Positions 1 through 6,210 of a stretch of DNA of 6,607 nucleotides are shown piece by piece. The position numbers and the translations under genes are program-made. The stretch is from Alphaproteobacteria bacterium (lineage in GTDB: Bacteria > Pseudomonadota > Alphaproteobacteria > Rickettsiales > UBA8987). The number at the start of each line of letters is the position of its first letter. The first letter of the stretch is position 1. The DNA is taken from positions 1 to 6,607 of the forward strand of contig JAHFPR010000115.1 of NCBI GenBank assembly GCA_023269645.1. Reading direction: 5' to 3'. The notes below the pieces were generated by a model. That model was not told the origin of the DNA and did not search any database. It worked only from the letters and a program-made list of their open reading frames with translations.

Positions 1-26
1 AGCTGAACTTCTAGGTTCGATAATAA

Positions 27-73
27 GGGGGGCAAGGCTGGCCTCAGCCCTGCCCCTCCTGAGGAAACTCAGG
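27..73 (+). other. Two stacked hairpins of unknown role (possible 3' end of an RNA or mRNA)
   Basis: GGGGCAAGGCTG (29-40) pairs with CAGCCCTGCCCC (45-56) with one A-C mismatch and a 4-nt loop GCCT. Immediately after, CCTGAG (58-63) and CTCAGG (68-73) close a GAAA tetraloop. CCTCAG at 42-47 could instead pair with CTGAGG at 59-64, which would break both hairpins, so two exclusive folds are possible. The adjoining terminator-like hairpin suggests the 3' untranslated end of an upstream mRNA or a small RNA. I recognise no known RNA family. In frame 1 a TGA at 4-6 could be the stop of an upstream gene, but one codon is not enough to call it. Confidence 0.35.
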
Positions 74-80
74 CCTAAGG

Positions 81-120
81 AAAGGGCGTTCTCCCCAACA
101 GGAGAACGCCCTTTCTGCTT
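81..120 (+). terminator. Terminator-like hairpin ending an upstream transcript
   Basis: A perfect 14-bp stem, AAAGGGCGTTCTCC (81-94) and its complement (101-114), encloses a 6-nt loop CCAACA. The right arm ends in TTT followed by CTGCTT, so the T-tract is short and broken, but the stem is very stable. It probably ends whatever transcript enters from the left edge and separates it from dxs. The stem is near-symmetric with AAA at its base, so it could act in either direction. Confidence 0.6.
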
Positions 121-126
121 CCGTGG

Positions 127-172
127 TTGACAGGGGCGTGTTAACAGGCCATTTTCTAAAGGAATTGATAAT
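127..172 (+). promoter_or_regulatory. Candidate dxs promoter region
   Basis: A perfect -35 hexamer TTGACA lies at 127-132, just after the upstream terminator. A -10 at 17-bp spacing would be the weak CATTTT (150-155). The alternative pair is TTAACA (141-146) with GATAAT (167-172), five of six bases each, but with a long 20-bp spacer. The second option would start the mRNA only about 8 nt before the dxs ATG and would exclude the small upstream reading frame. Which one is used cannot be decided from sequence. Confidence 0.35.
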
Positions 173-209
173 GGATACGGATACAGATGATCACCACGCC
201 CTTTCTTGA
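171..209 (+). CDS. Possible 12-codon leader ORF overlapping the dxs start
   Basis: An ATG at 171 with a good Shine-Dalgarno (AAAGGA 158-163, 7 nt spacing) opens a 12-residue frame, MDTDTDDHHALS, that stops at TGA 207-209. It overlaps the dxs start in another frame. The best ribosome site in the leader thus belongs to this short frame and not to dxs at 187. It may be a coupling/leader peptide, or the site may simply serve dxs at a long spacing of about 23 nt. The short length and lack of comparison make this weak. Confidence 0.2.
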   Translation: MDTDTDDHHALS

Positions 210-2106
210 CAACGTCCGGGTTCCCACCGACATTCGGGATTTTTCGGCAGACGATCTCAAAGCCCTCGCATCTGAGTTGCGCCAGGAAACTATTGATGCT
301 GTGTCCAAAACCGGCGGGCATCTGGGGGCGGGACTTGGGGTTATCGAACTGACCGTGGCACTACATCATGTGTTCAACACCCCGGAAGACCGCCTTATCT
401 GGGATGTCGGGCATCAGGCATATCCCCATAAAATCCTGACCGGGCGACGGGATCGTATTCGCACCCTTCGCCAGCCCGGTGGGCTTGCAGGCTTCACACG
501 GCGCGCCGAAAGCGAATATGATCCCTTCGGTGCAGGGCACAGCTCTACTTCGATTTCAGCCGCGCTGGGTATGGCCGTGGCGCGTGATAAATCCGGCAAG
601 AAAAATGAGGTCATCGCTGTTATCGGCGACGGTGCGATGAGTGCCGGCATGGCGTTTGAGGCACTGAACAACGCCGGTTCGATGGATACCAAACTGATCG
701 TAATCCTGAACGATAATGATATGTCCATCGCGCCACCGACCGGCGCGCTTTCCGCTTATTTTTCGCGCCTTCTTTCCTCGGAACCTTATATTTCACTGCG
801 GAATATCGCCAAGCGTGTGCTGGCGCGTTTTCCGAAGGCTGTGCAGCGCGCCGCACGGAAAACCGAGCAGTATGCTAAAAATCTTACCAGCGGCGGTAAT
901 CTGTTCGAGGAACTCGGCTTCATGTATATCGGCCCGATTGACGGGCATAACCTCGACCATTTGCTGCCGGTGCTGCGCAACGTGCGGGATAAAATCCACG
1001 ATCACCCGGTGCTGATCCATGTGGTAACGGAAAAAGGACGCGGTTTTGAATCACCTGAATCTTCGGAAGAAAAATACCATGCAGTCAAGAGCTTCGATCC
1101 AACTACTAAAGTACAACATCCATCCAAGCCCGCCGCAAAAACCTATACCCAGTCCTTCGCCCATGCGCTGATCGCCGAGGCGGAAGTAGATGAAAAAATC
1201 ATTGGTATCACCGCCGCCATGCCCTCCGGTACGGGGATGGATGCGTTCGGTGTACGCTTTCCGGATCGAATGTATGACGTGGGCATCGCCGAGCAGCATG
1301 GTGTCACGTTCGCGGCGGGGCTTGCGGCGGAAGGTTACAAGCCCTTCGTGGCGATTTATTCCACGTTTCTCCAGCGTGCATATGACCAGGTGGTGCATGA
1401 TGTGGCACTGCAGAGCCTGCCGGTGCGCTTCGCCATTGACCGCGCCGGGCTGGTGGGCGCAGACGGCCCTACCCACGCGGGTTCCTTCGATGTGACGTAC
1501 CTCGCCACACTGCCCAATTTCGTGGTAATGGCCGCTTCGGACGAAGTGGAGCTTTGCCATATGGTTGCCACCGCCGCCGCCATCGGCGATAGGCCAAGTG
1601 CCTTCCGCTACCCGCGCGGCGAAGGCGATGGGCTGGAGCTTCCAAAGCGCGGTACGCCGCTTGAAATGGGTAAAGGGCGCGTGGTCAAGAAAGGCGGGAA
1701 TAAAGTAGCGATTCTATCGTTCGGAACACGGCTGCAGGACTCGCTAAAAGCAGCAGAGGAACTTGAAAAACAAGGTTTATCCACCACCGTTGCAGATGCC
1801 CGCTTCGCCAAACCACTGGATAGGGAATTAATCCGGAACCTCGCGGAAAATCATGAATTGCTGATTACCGTTGAGGAAGGATCCATCGGCGGTTTCGGCG
1901 CGCACGTTCTGGATTTCCTGACGCAGGAAGGGCTGCTGAATCAGGGGCTTCATATCCGCACACTGCATCTGCCGGATATTTTCCAGGAACAGGGCAAGCC
2001 GGAAAAAATGTATGCGGATGCGGGGCTGGATGCTGTGGGAATCGTAAAAACAGCCAGGGAAGTGCTGGGGATAAAAAAGACAGAAAAAAAAGCGGCTATC
2101 GCTTGA
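187..2106 (+). CDS. dxs: 1-deoxy-D-xylulose-5-phosphate synthase
   Basis: This cytosolic, thiamine-diphosphate-dependent enzyme condenses pyruvate and glyceraldehyde 3-phosphate into DXP. DXP feeds the MEP isoprenoid pathway and also thiamine and pyridoxal synthesis. The 639 residues match the usual family length of about 620-640. Visible landmarks: GGHLGAGLG with His45; DVGHQ with His76; the ThDP motif GDGAMSAG from 147 to NDND at 175-178; catalytic Glu369 in VGIAEQH (E. coli Glu370); Arg397; D426 and H430 in GADGPTH; and Arg477 in YPRG. The order is ThDP-binding domain, transketolase pyrimidine domain, then C-terminal domain. No key residue is missing. ATG 187 is the only reasonable start, because a stop (TAA 169-171) lies just upstream in this frame, but its own Shine-Dalgarno is poor. 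The Lys-rich tail (KKTEKKAAIA) is coded by DNA that also forms the terminator of the opposing operon. No partner gene follows on this strand. Confidence 0.97.
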   Translation: MITTPFLDNVRVPTDIRDFSADDLKALASELRQETIDAVSKTGGHLGAGLGVIELTVALHHVFNTPEDRLIWDVGHQAYPHKILTGRRDRIRTLRQPGGLAGFTRRAESEYDPFGAGHSSTSISAALGMAVARDKSGKKNEVIAVIGDGAMSAGMAFEALNNAGSMDTKLIVILNDNDMSIAPPTGALSAYFSRLLSSEPYISLRNIAKRVLARFPKAVQRAARKTEQYAKNLTSGGNLFEELGFMYIGPIDGHNLDHLLPVLRNVRDKIHDHPVLIHVVTEKGRGFESPESSEEKYHAVKSFDPTTKVQHPSKPAAKTYTQSFAHALIAEAEVDEKIIGITAAMPSGTGMDAFGVRFPDRMYDVGIAEQHGVTFAAGLAAEGYKPFVAIYSTFLQRAYDQVVHDVALQSLPVRFAIDRAGLVGADGPTHAGSFDVTYLATLPNFVVMAASDEVELCHMVATAAAIGDRPSAFRYPRGEGDGLELPKRGTPLEMGKGRVVKKGGNKVAILSFGTRLQDSLKAAEELEKQGLSTTVADARFAKPLDRELIRNLAENHELLITVEEGSIGGFGAHVLDFLTQEGLLNQGLHIRTLHLPDIFQEQGKPEKMYADAGLDAVGIVKTAREVLGIKKTEKKAAIA

Positions 2107-2111
2107 TAGCC
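2084..2111 (-). terminator. Intrinsic terminator of the gyrA-GNAT-coaD operon, inside the dxs 3' end
   Basis: Read on the minus strand, a perfect 7-bp stem GGCTATC / GATAGCC with loop AAGC (2111 to 2094) is followed by GC and an unbroken run of eight T (2091 to 2084). This is the standard form of a Rho-independent terminator. It lies about 120 bp after the coaD stop, beyond the dumbbell repeat. On the plus strand the same bases are the last codons and stop of dxs; the A-run there codes for Lys residues. On the plus strand the hairpin lacks a T-tract, so it should not stop dxs transcription. Confidence 0.7.
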
Positions 2112-2224
2112 TGTCATTCCCTGAATTTTTCCACAGGAAAAATTCTAGGGGAATCCATTTTACAACCTGTACTCATGGAGCGATGGATCGCCCTAGAATC
2201 CGCTACGCGGATTCAGGCGATGAC
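2112..2224. repeat. Dumbbell inverted repeat filling the dxs/coaD convergent gap
   Basis: The outer ends are TGTCAT (2112-2117) and ATGACA (2219-2224). Each half holds its own hairpin. On the left, 2119-2150 has GAATTTTTCC and GGAAAAATTC around a 3-nt loop, extended by CCCT/AGGG past one bulged T. On the right, 2189-2219 has GAATCCGC and GCGGATTC around TAC, extended by CCT/AGG past one bulged A. ATCCAT (2153-2158) then pairs with ATGGAT (2183-2188), closing a middle loop of 24 nt. The two halves are the same module in opposite orientation, with different hairpin tips but the same flanking CCTGAAT..ATTCTAGG frame. It starts five bases after the dxs stop and ends five bases before the coaD stop. 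It is probably a non-autonomous mobile palindrome. It could also slow converging polymerases, but the T-tracts are too short for a classic terminator. Confidence 0.8.
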
Positions 2225-2229
2225 AATAT

Positions 2230-2724
2230 TTATCGCTTGAAATACGCGCGCAGTTTTTCCGCCACGGCATCGGAAACGAAGGGCGAAAGCTCCCCGCCGA
2301 GCCGCGCTACTTCCTTCACCATGCGGCTGGCGATGAACTGCATCCGCTCACCCGCCGGCAGGAACACGGTTTGCAGGGAGGGGTTCAGGCGCGCGTTGGT
2401 GGCGGCGAGCTGAAGCTCATATTCAAAATCAGATATTGCCCGCAAGCCCCTGATAATGATGGATGATTCCTGCTTCACGGCAAAATCCACCAGCAGCCCT
2501 TTGAAGGGCAGCACGGTGATGCGTTTTGCATCTTTCAAGCCCGTGACATCGCCCTTCACCATCGCCGCGCGCTCTTTCATGCTGAAGATAGGGGTTTTCA
2601 TCACGTCGTCCGCCACAGCAATCACCAGCCTGTCCACCACCCGCAATGCCTGGGTGATGACGTCTACGTGCCCCTTGGTAATGGGGTCGAACGTGCCTGG
2701 ATAAATGCCGGTGCGCTGGGTCAT
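2230..2724 (-). CDS. coaD: Phosphopantetheine adenylyltransferase (PPAT)
   Basis: This cytosolic enzyme transfers AMP from ATP to 4'-phosphopantetheine, giving dephospho-CoA, the penultimate step of coenzyme A synthesis. The 164 residues fit the family's usual 155-170. The nucleotidyltransferase signature is seen as YPGTFDPITKGH with Thr16, Gly18 and His19. RGLRAISDFEYE at 92-103 carries the phosphopantetheine/ATP-binding Arg92. The ISSxxVKE-type motif appears as IASRMVKE at 131-138. The ATG overlaps the stop of the upstream acetyltransferase in an ATGA arrangement, so the two are probably translationally coupled. A short GGA lies about 6 nt before the ATG. It is the last gene of the gyrA operon. 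Its stop is five bases from a dumbbell inverted repeat, and an intrinsic terminator follows further on, inside the end of dxs. Confidence 0.96.
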   Translation of the reverse strand: MTQRTGIYPGTFDPITKGHVDVITQALRVVDRLVIAVADDVMKTPIFSMKERAAMVKGDVTGLKDAKRITVLPFKGLLVDFAVKQESSIIIRGLRAISDFEYELQLAATNARLNPSLQTVFLPAGERMQFIASRMVKEVARLGGELSPFVSDAVAEKLRAYFKR

Positions 2725-3224
2725 AATTTCCGGTACATGATAGAGAGATCAACCCGTCCGAATTCCGGATGCCGGAACCCGCCTGGTACTGTTCCTATAA
2801 CGGAAAATCCCAAAGATTTCCACAAGGAAACGGCGGGCAGGTTGCTGCTCACCACCGCATTGAACTGCATGGCCTCGAAGCCCCGTTCCCTAGCCGTGCG
2901 GAGCGCGTGTTCGCCCATTTTTCGCGCGATCCCCTGGCGGCGATGCTCCGGCGCAACCATGAATCCCGCATTGGCGACATGGTTCCCTGATCCCGCATGA
3001 TTGGGGCGCAGATAATACGAACCCGCCACTTCCTCGCCGAGCATGGCCAGCCAGGTTTCACCGGGTTGAGGCATCCAGTACGCCCGCGCAGCTTCCTGCG
3101 GAATTCTGGCCGGAAGCGCGTAGGTATCCTCCGTTTTCACTACCTCGCGGAAAAACGGCCAGATGCGGGGGAAATCCTCCGCAGATGCTTGTTGGAAAAC
3201 CACATCACTCGCTGACGCTCTCAC
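2721..3224 (-). CDS. GNAT-family N-acetyltransferase (Mpr1-like), substrate unknown
   Basis: Predicted acetyl-CoA-dependent acetyltransferase of about 167 residues. Seen with a start at GTG 3224: an N-terminal stretch with TEDTYALP at about 31-38, the acetyl-CoA pyrophosphate-binding motif A VAPEHRRQGIA at about 90-100 (Q/RxxGxA), and motif B SSNLPAVSLWKSLGF at about 126-140. The GGF-V-PEHR-GI core and the VSLWKSLGF-IG ending recall Mpr1-like acetyltransferases, known for L-azetidine-2-carboxylate resistance in yeast. The true substrate cannot be read from sequence. GTG 3224 is chosen because GGAGG/AAGG lies 8-12 nt upstream; this makes the gene overlap the end of gyrA by 20 bp. GTG 3203, just after the gyrA stop, is possible but has no clear ribosome site. 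An ATG at 3308 would give a basic, non-GNAT extension that only shadows gyrA. The stop overlaps the coaD start, so it is a co-transcribed middle gene. Confidence 0.88.
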   Translation of the reverse strand: MRASASDVVFQQASAEDFPRIWPFFREVVKTEDTYALPARIPQEAARAYWMPQPGETWLAMLGEEVAGSYYLRPNHAGSGNHVANAGFMVAPEHRRQGIARKMGEHALRTARERGFEAMQFNAVVSSNLPAVSLWKSLGFSVIGTVPGGFRHPEFGRVDLSIMYRKL

Positions 3225-6051
3225 CTTCCACCCCTTCCTCCGCGACTTCCTCCATTTCCCCGCCTGCGATATGCGCGGCGGAAACGACTTTTTCCTTCGC
3301 GTCCACACGAAACAGGGTCACGCCCTGGGTGTTGCGCCCGGCGATGCGGACATCCTTGATGGGGGTGCGGATGAGCTTGCCCTGATCCGTAATGAGCATG
3401 ATCTGGTCGCCCTGTTTCACCGGGAAACTGGCTACCACCTGGCCGTTGCGCTCGCTGGTATCAATGTTCACGATGCCCTTTCCGCCACGGTTGGTGACAC
3501 GGTATTCATAGGCTGAACTGCGCTTGCCATAGCCATTTTCCGTGATGGTAAGGATGAATTCCTCCGCCTTCGCCCACGCCACGATGGTTTCGGGCGGAAG
3601 CGCGGTTTCGATGCCGGAGAGGAGTGCCTGCACAGAACCCTCTCCCGTGTGCGGGAGAGGGGAGGGTGAGGGCACTTTCTCGCCATCAACATTGCCCTCA
3701 CCGGAAATCCGGTCAGTAAACTGACTCGGATTTCCTCCTCTCCCGCACGCGGGAGAGGATTCCATCGCAATCTTCACCCGCACCTCCGCCGGAATCTTCA
3801 AATACGCATCGCGCGTTTCAATATCCTTCTCCGAAGCACCGCTGTTGAGGACGGTCATGGAAATCACCCGATCACCCTCCTCCAGCCGCATTCCGCGCAC
3901 ACCGGTGGAATCCCGCCCTTTGAACACGCGGATGGCCTCCACGGGGAAGCGCGTCGCCTGGCCGGATTTCGCGGCAAGCAGGATGTGCTGCCCCTCGGCG
4001 CACACCGCCACGCCAACCAGTTCCTCATCCTTTTCTTCAAACTTCATGGCGATTTTGCCGTTGGCGCGGACACTCTCGAAATCCGAAAGCGCGTTGCGCC
4101 GCGTATTGCCCTTGCTGGTGGCGAACATGATGTTGAGCTTCACCCAGTCCGCCTCATTTTCCGGCAGCGGGAGGATGGTCTGGATGGTTTCGCCCTGCTC
4201 CAGCGGAAACACGTTCATCAGGCTGCGCCCGCGCGATTGCGGGCTTCCCAGCGGCAGGCGGTAGGTTTTCAGTTTGTACGCCTTGCCCTTGGTAGAGAAA
4301 AACAGCATCGGCGTGTGGGTGTTGGCGATAAACACCTGGGAGGTGATGTCCTCCTCCTTCATCGCCATGCCCGCCCTGCCTTTGCCGCCGCGCTTCTGCG
4401 CGCGGTAGGTGGCGAGCGGCACACGCTTGATGTAGCCGCCGACCGTCACCGTCACCACCATATCCTCGCGCTGGATGAGGTCTTCGATGTCCTCCTCGAA
4501 TTCCGAGGCTTCGATGATGCTGCGGCGCGGGGTGGCGAACTGCTCCTTGATCGCCAGAAGTTCCGTGCGGATGATGCCGCGCAGCCGTTCTACTGAGCCG
4601 AGAATATCCAGGTAGTCCTTAATCTCCGCCGCGAGTTCCGCCATTTCCTCGTTGATTTTTTCCTGCTCCAGCCCGGTGAGGCGGGAGAGCTTCATCTCCA
4701 GAATCGCGCGCGCCTGAAGCTCGGTGAACTTGCACTGGCCGCCGATAATTTCGTTCTGGCTGTCATCCACCAACGTGATGAGCGACTGCACATCGCCCGC
4801 AGGCCAGGCGCGCGCCATCAGTTCCTCGCGCGCTTCGTTGGGATCGGCGGCGGCGCGGATAACGCGGATGACCTCGTCAATATTCGCCACCGCAATCGAA
4901 AGCCCGATTAAAATATGTGCACGATCCCGCGCTTTGGTGAGCAGGAAATTCGTGCGGCGCGTGATGACTTCCTCGCGGAAGCGGATGAAGGCTTCGAGGA
5001 TTTCCTTCACGTTCATCAGGCGCGGGCGGCCATGATCCAGTGCCAGCATATTCACGCCGAAGCTGGTTTGCAGCGGGGTGAATTTGTAAAGCTGGCTGAG
5101 CACCACAGAACCCACTGCGTCCTTTTTCAGCTCCACCACCACGCGTACGCCGGATTTATCCGATTCGTCGCGCAGGTCGCTGATGCCCTCGATTTTCTTT
5201 TCGCGCACGAGCAGGGCGATTTTCTCCACCATCAGTGCCTTGTTCACCTGATAGGGAATTTCCGTGACGATGATGGCCTCACGCCCACCCTTCATTTCCT
5301 CGAACTCCGCCTTGCCGCGCATGATGACACTGCCGCGCCCGGTGGAAATCCCCGAAAACGAACCGCCGCGCCCCAGGATAATTCCGCCCGTCGGGAAATC
5401 CGGCCCCGGCATTACCTCGGCAATCTGCTCAATGCTAGTTTGCGGATCGTCCATGAGGAGGAACGTCGCATCAATGACTTCGCCCAGATTGTGCGGCGGA
5501 ATGTTCGTCGCCATGCCGACCGCGATGCCGCCCGCGCCGTTCACGAGGATATTGGGGAACTCGGCGGGAAGCACCGAAGGTTCGCGCTCCGAGCCGTCGT
5601 AATTATCCTGCCAGTCAATCGTATCCTTATCGAGGTCGCTCACCAGCGCGTGGGCGGCTTTCGCCATGCGGGATTCGGTGTAACGCATCGCCGCCGGGGA
5701 ATCGCCGTCCATCGAGCCGAAATTCCCCTGCCCATCCACCAGCGGAAGCCGCAGCGAAAAATCCTGCGCCATACGCACCAAGGCATCGTAAATCGCGGTG
5801 TCGCCGTGCGGATGGTACTTACCCATCACGTCACCGACGATGCGCGCCGATTTGCGGTAAGGCTTGCCCGCATGGCAGCCGGTATCCTGCATGGAATAAA
5901 GGATGCGCCGGTGTACGGGCTTCAGGCCGTCCCGCACGTCTGGCAGCGCACGGCTGACGATCACGCTCATCGCATAATCGAGGTAGGAGGATTTCATCTC
6001 CTTCTCGATGGAAACAGGCTGGATGGTGCTTAATGCGGTGGTTTCGGCCAT
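3205..6051 (-). CDS. gyrA: DNA gyrase subunit A, with an in-frame palindromic insertion in the C-terminal domain
   Basis: This is the breakage-reunion subunit of gyrase (A2B2), which introduces negative supercoils using ATP hydrolysed by GyrB. Seen: the winged-helix/tower part from about residue 10 to 510, with active-site Arg123-Tyr124 in AAMRYTE; a quinolone-determining region with HPHGDTAIYD, where Thr85 and Asp89 equal E. coli positions 83 and 87; and GyrA box QKRGGKG at 552-558, needed for DNA wrapping. The beta-pinwheel follows, with a second box-like NRGGKG at 854-859, and an acidic tail (GGEMEEVAEEGVEGESVSE). The 948 residues exceed E. coli GyrA (875). About 41 extra residues (765-805) come from a palindromic element read in frame. 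The blades on both sides are intact, so I expect a working protein, with the extra segment probably a flexible inter-blade loop. The ATG has AAGGA seven bases upstream (6063-6059). It is the first gene of an operon with the acetyltransferase and coaD. Confidence 0.97.
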   Translation of the reverse strand: MAETTALSTIQPVSIEKEMKSSYLDYAMSVIVSRALPDVRDGLKPVHRRILYSMQDTGCHAGKPYRKSARIVGDVMGKYHPHGDTAIYDALVRMAQDFSLRLPLVDGQGNFGSMDGDSPAAMRYTESRMAKAAHALVSDLDKDTIDWQDNYDGSEREPSVLPAEFPNILVNGAGGIAVGMATNIPPHNLGEVIDATFLLMDDPQTSIEQIAEVMPGPDFPTGGIILGRGGSFSGISTGRGSVIMRGKAEFEEMKGGREAIIVTEIPYQVNKALMVEKIALLVREKKIEGISDLRDESDKSGVRVVVELKKDAVGSVVLSQLYKFTPLQTSFGVNMLALDHGRPRLMNVKEILEAFIRFREEVITRRTNFLLTKARDRAHILIGLSIAVANIDEVIRVIRAAADPNEAREELMARAWPAGDVQSLITLVDDSQNEIIGGQCKFTELQARAILEMKLSRLTGLEQEKINEEMAELAAEIKDYLDILGSVERLRGIIRTELLAIKEQFATPRRSIIEASEFEEDIEDLIQREDMVVTVTVGGYIKRVPLATYRAQKRGGKGRAGMAMKEEDITSQVFIANTHTPMLFFSTKGKAYKLKTYRLPLGSPQSRGRSLMNVFPLEQGETIQTILPLPENEADWVKLNIMFATSKGNTRRNALSDFESVRANGKIAMKFEEKDEELVGVAVCAEGQHILLAAKSGQATRFPVEAIRVFKGRDSTGVRGMRLEEGDRVISMTVLNSGASEKDIETRDAYLKIPAEVRVKIAMESSPACGRGGNPSQFTDRISGEGNVDGEKVPSPSPLPHTGEGSVQALLSGIETALPPETIVAWAKAEEFILTITENGYGKRSSAYEYRVTNRGGKGIVNIDTSERNGQVVASFPVKQGDQIMLITDQGKLIRTPIKDVRIAGRNTQGVTLFRVDAKEKVVSAAHIAGGEMEEVAEEGVEGESVSE
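3638..3758 (-). repeat. Nested palindromic element inserted in frame in gyrA
   Basis: Four hairpins are packed into about 121 bp. 3737-3758 has a 10-bp stem CCTCTCCCGC with a 2-nt loop. 3703-3735 has a 9-bp stem GGAAATCCG, then one bulge, then a 5-bp GTCAG stem with a 4-nt loop. 3666-3674 pairs with 3693-3701 (GTGAGGGCA). 3638-3661 has a 10-bp stem CCCTCTCCCG with a 4-nt loop. The first and last hairpins are near copies of each other, so the element is also palindromic as a whole. The CTCTCCC..GGGAGAGG plus GGGTGAGGGC composition resembles a widespread class of intergenic bacterial repeats. It encodes GyrA residues 765-805, rich in Gly, Ser and Pro (ending SPSPLPHTGEG), unlike the rest of the protein. 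The exact edges and any target duplication are not visible. Confidence 0.85.
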
Positions 6052-6070
6052 AGTTTTTTCCTTATTTCCT

Positions 6071-6141
6071 TGTCATTCTGAGGCGTAGCCGAAGAATCCC
6101 CCGCTTATTGCATGAGATCCTTCGCTACGCTCAGGATGACA
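6071..6141. repeat. Palindromic repeat upstream of gyrA (TGTCAT-type)
   Basis: The ends are TGTCAT (6071-6076) and ATGACA (6136-6141). The left half, with CTGAGGCGTAGCCGAAG, is an imperfect inverted copy of the right half, whose complement reads CCTGAGCGTAGCGAAGG. Each half can fold alone into a small hairpin with a GTA triloop (ATTCT/AGAAT on the left, ATCCT/AGGAT on the right). This is a familiar widespread bacterial intergenic repeat, often mistranslated as CHPEERSDEGS or RYAQDD peptides. It starts 20 bp before the gyrA ATG, so it probably forms part of the gyrA 5' leader. Confidence 0.8.
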
Positions 6142-6158
6142 GTAAAAATCATCACTGT

Positions 6159-6187
6159 TTTCTACCCCTTTTCCGCCGCTGGAACAA
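6159..6187 (-). promoter_or_regulatory. Weak candidate gyrA promoter
   Basis: On the minus strand TTGTTC (6187-6182) and TAGAAA (6164-6159) are separated by 17 bp, giving three and four matches to the sigma-70 hexamers. If real, transcription would begin near 6152 and the leader would contain the whole 6071-6141 palindrome. The evidence is only the spacing and partial hexamers. Confidence 0.2.
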
Positions 6188-6210
6188 GGATTTTTCTTCG
6201 TTTTTTACCA

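Noticed and set aside
14..23. GGTTCGA resembling a tRNA T-loop
   Set aside because: No flanking stem pairs and no acceptor or anticodon arms are present.
1..186. TPP riboswitch ahead of dxs
   Set aside because: A thiamine link made this worth checking, but the conserved thi-box core is not present.
1051..1560. 169-residue minus-strand open frame within dxs
   Set aside because: Antisense to the conserved transketolase region of dxs; no family features.
3225..3308. Upstream ATG start for the acetyltransferase
   Set aside because: It would add a basic, non-conserved stretch that lies inside the gyrA C-terminus; the GNAT domain begins later and GTG 3224 has a proper ribosome site.
3638..3758. 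The gyrA insert read as a CRISPR or tandem repeat
   Set aside because: The repeated parts are inverted hairpins of different sequence, without regular spacing or spacers.
3985..4596. 203-residue plus-strand open frame
   Set aside because: Antisense shadow of gyrA with the same biased composition and no recognisable motif.
4915..6033. 372-residue open frame on the plus strand, antisense to gyrA
   Set aside because: It lies wholly within conserved gyrA, has a His/Arg-rich composition typical of a GC-rich antisense shadow, and shows no domain.
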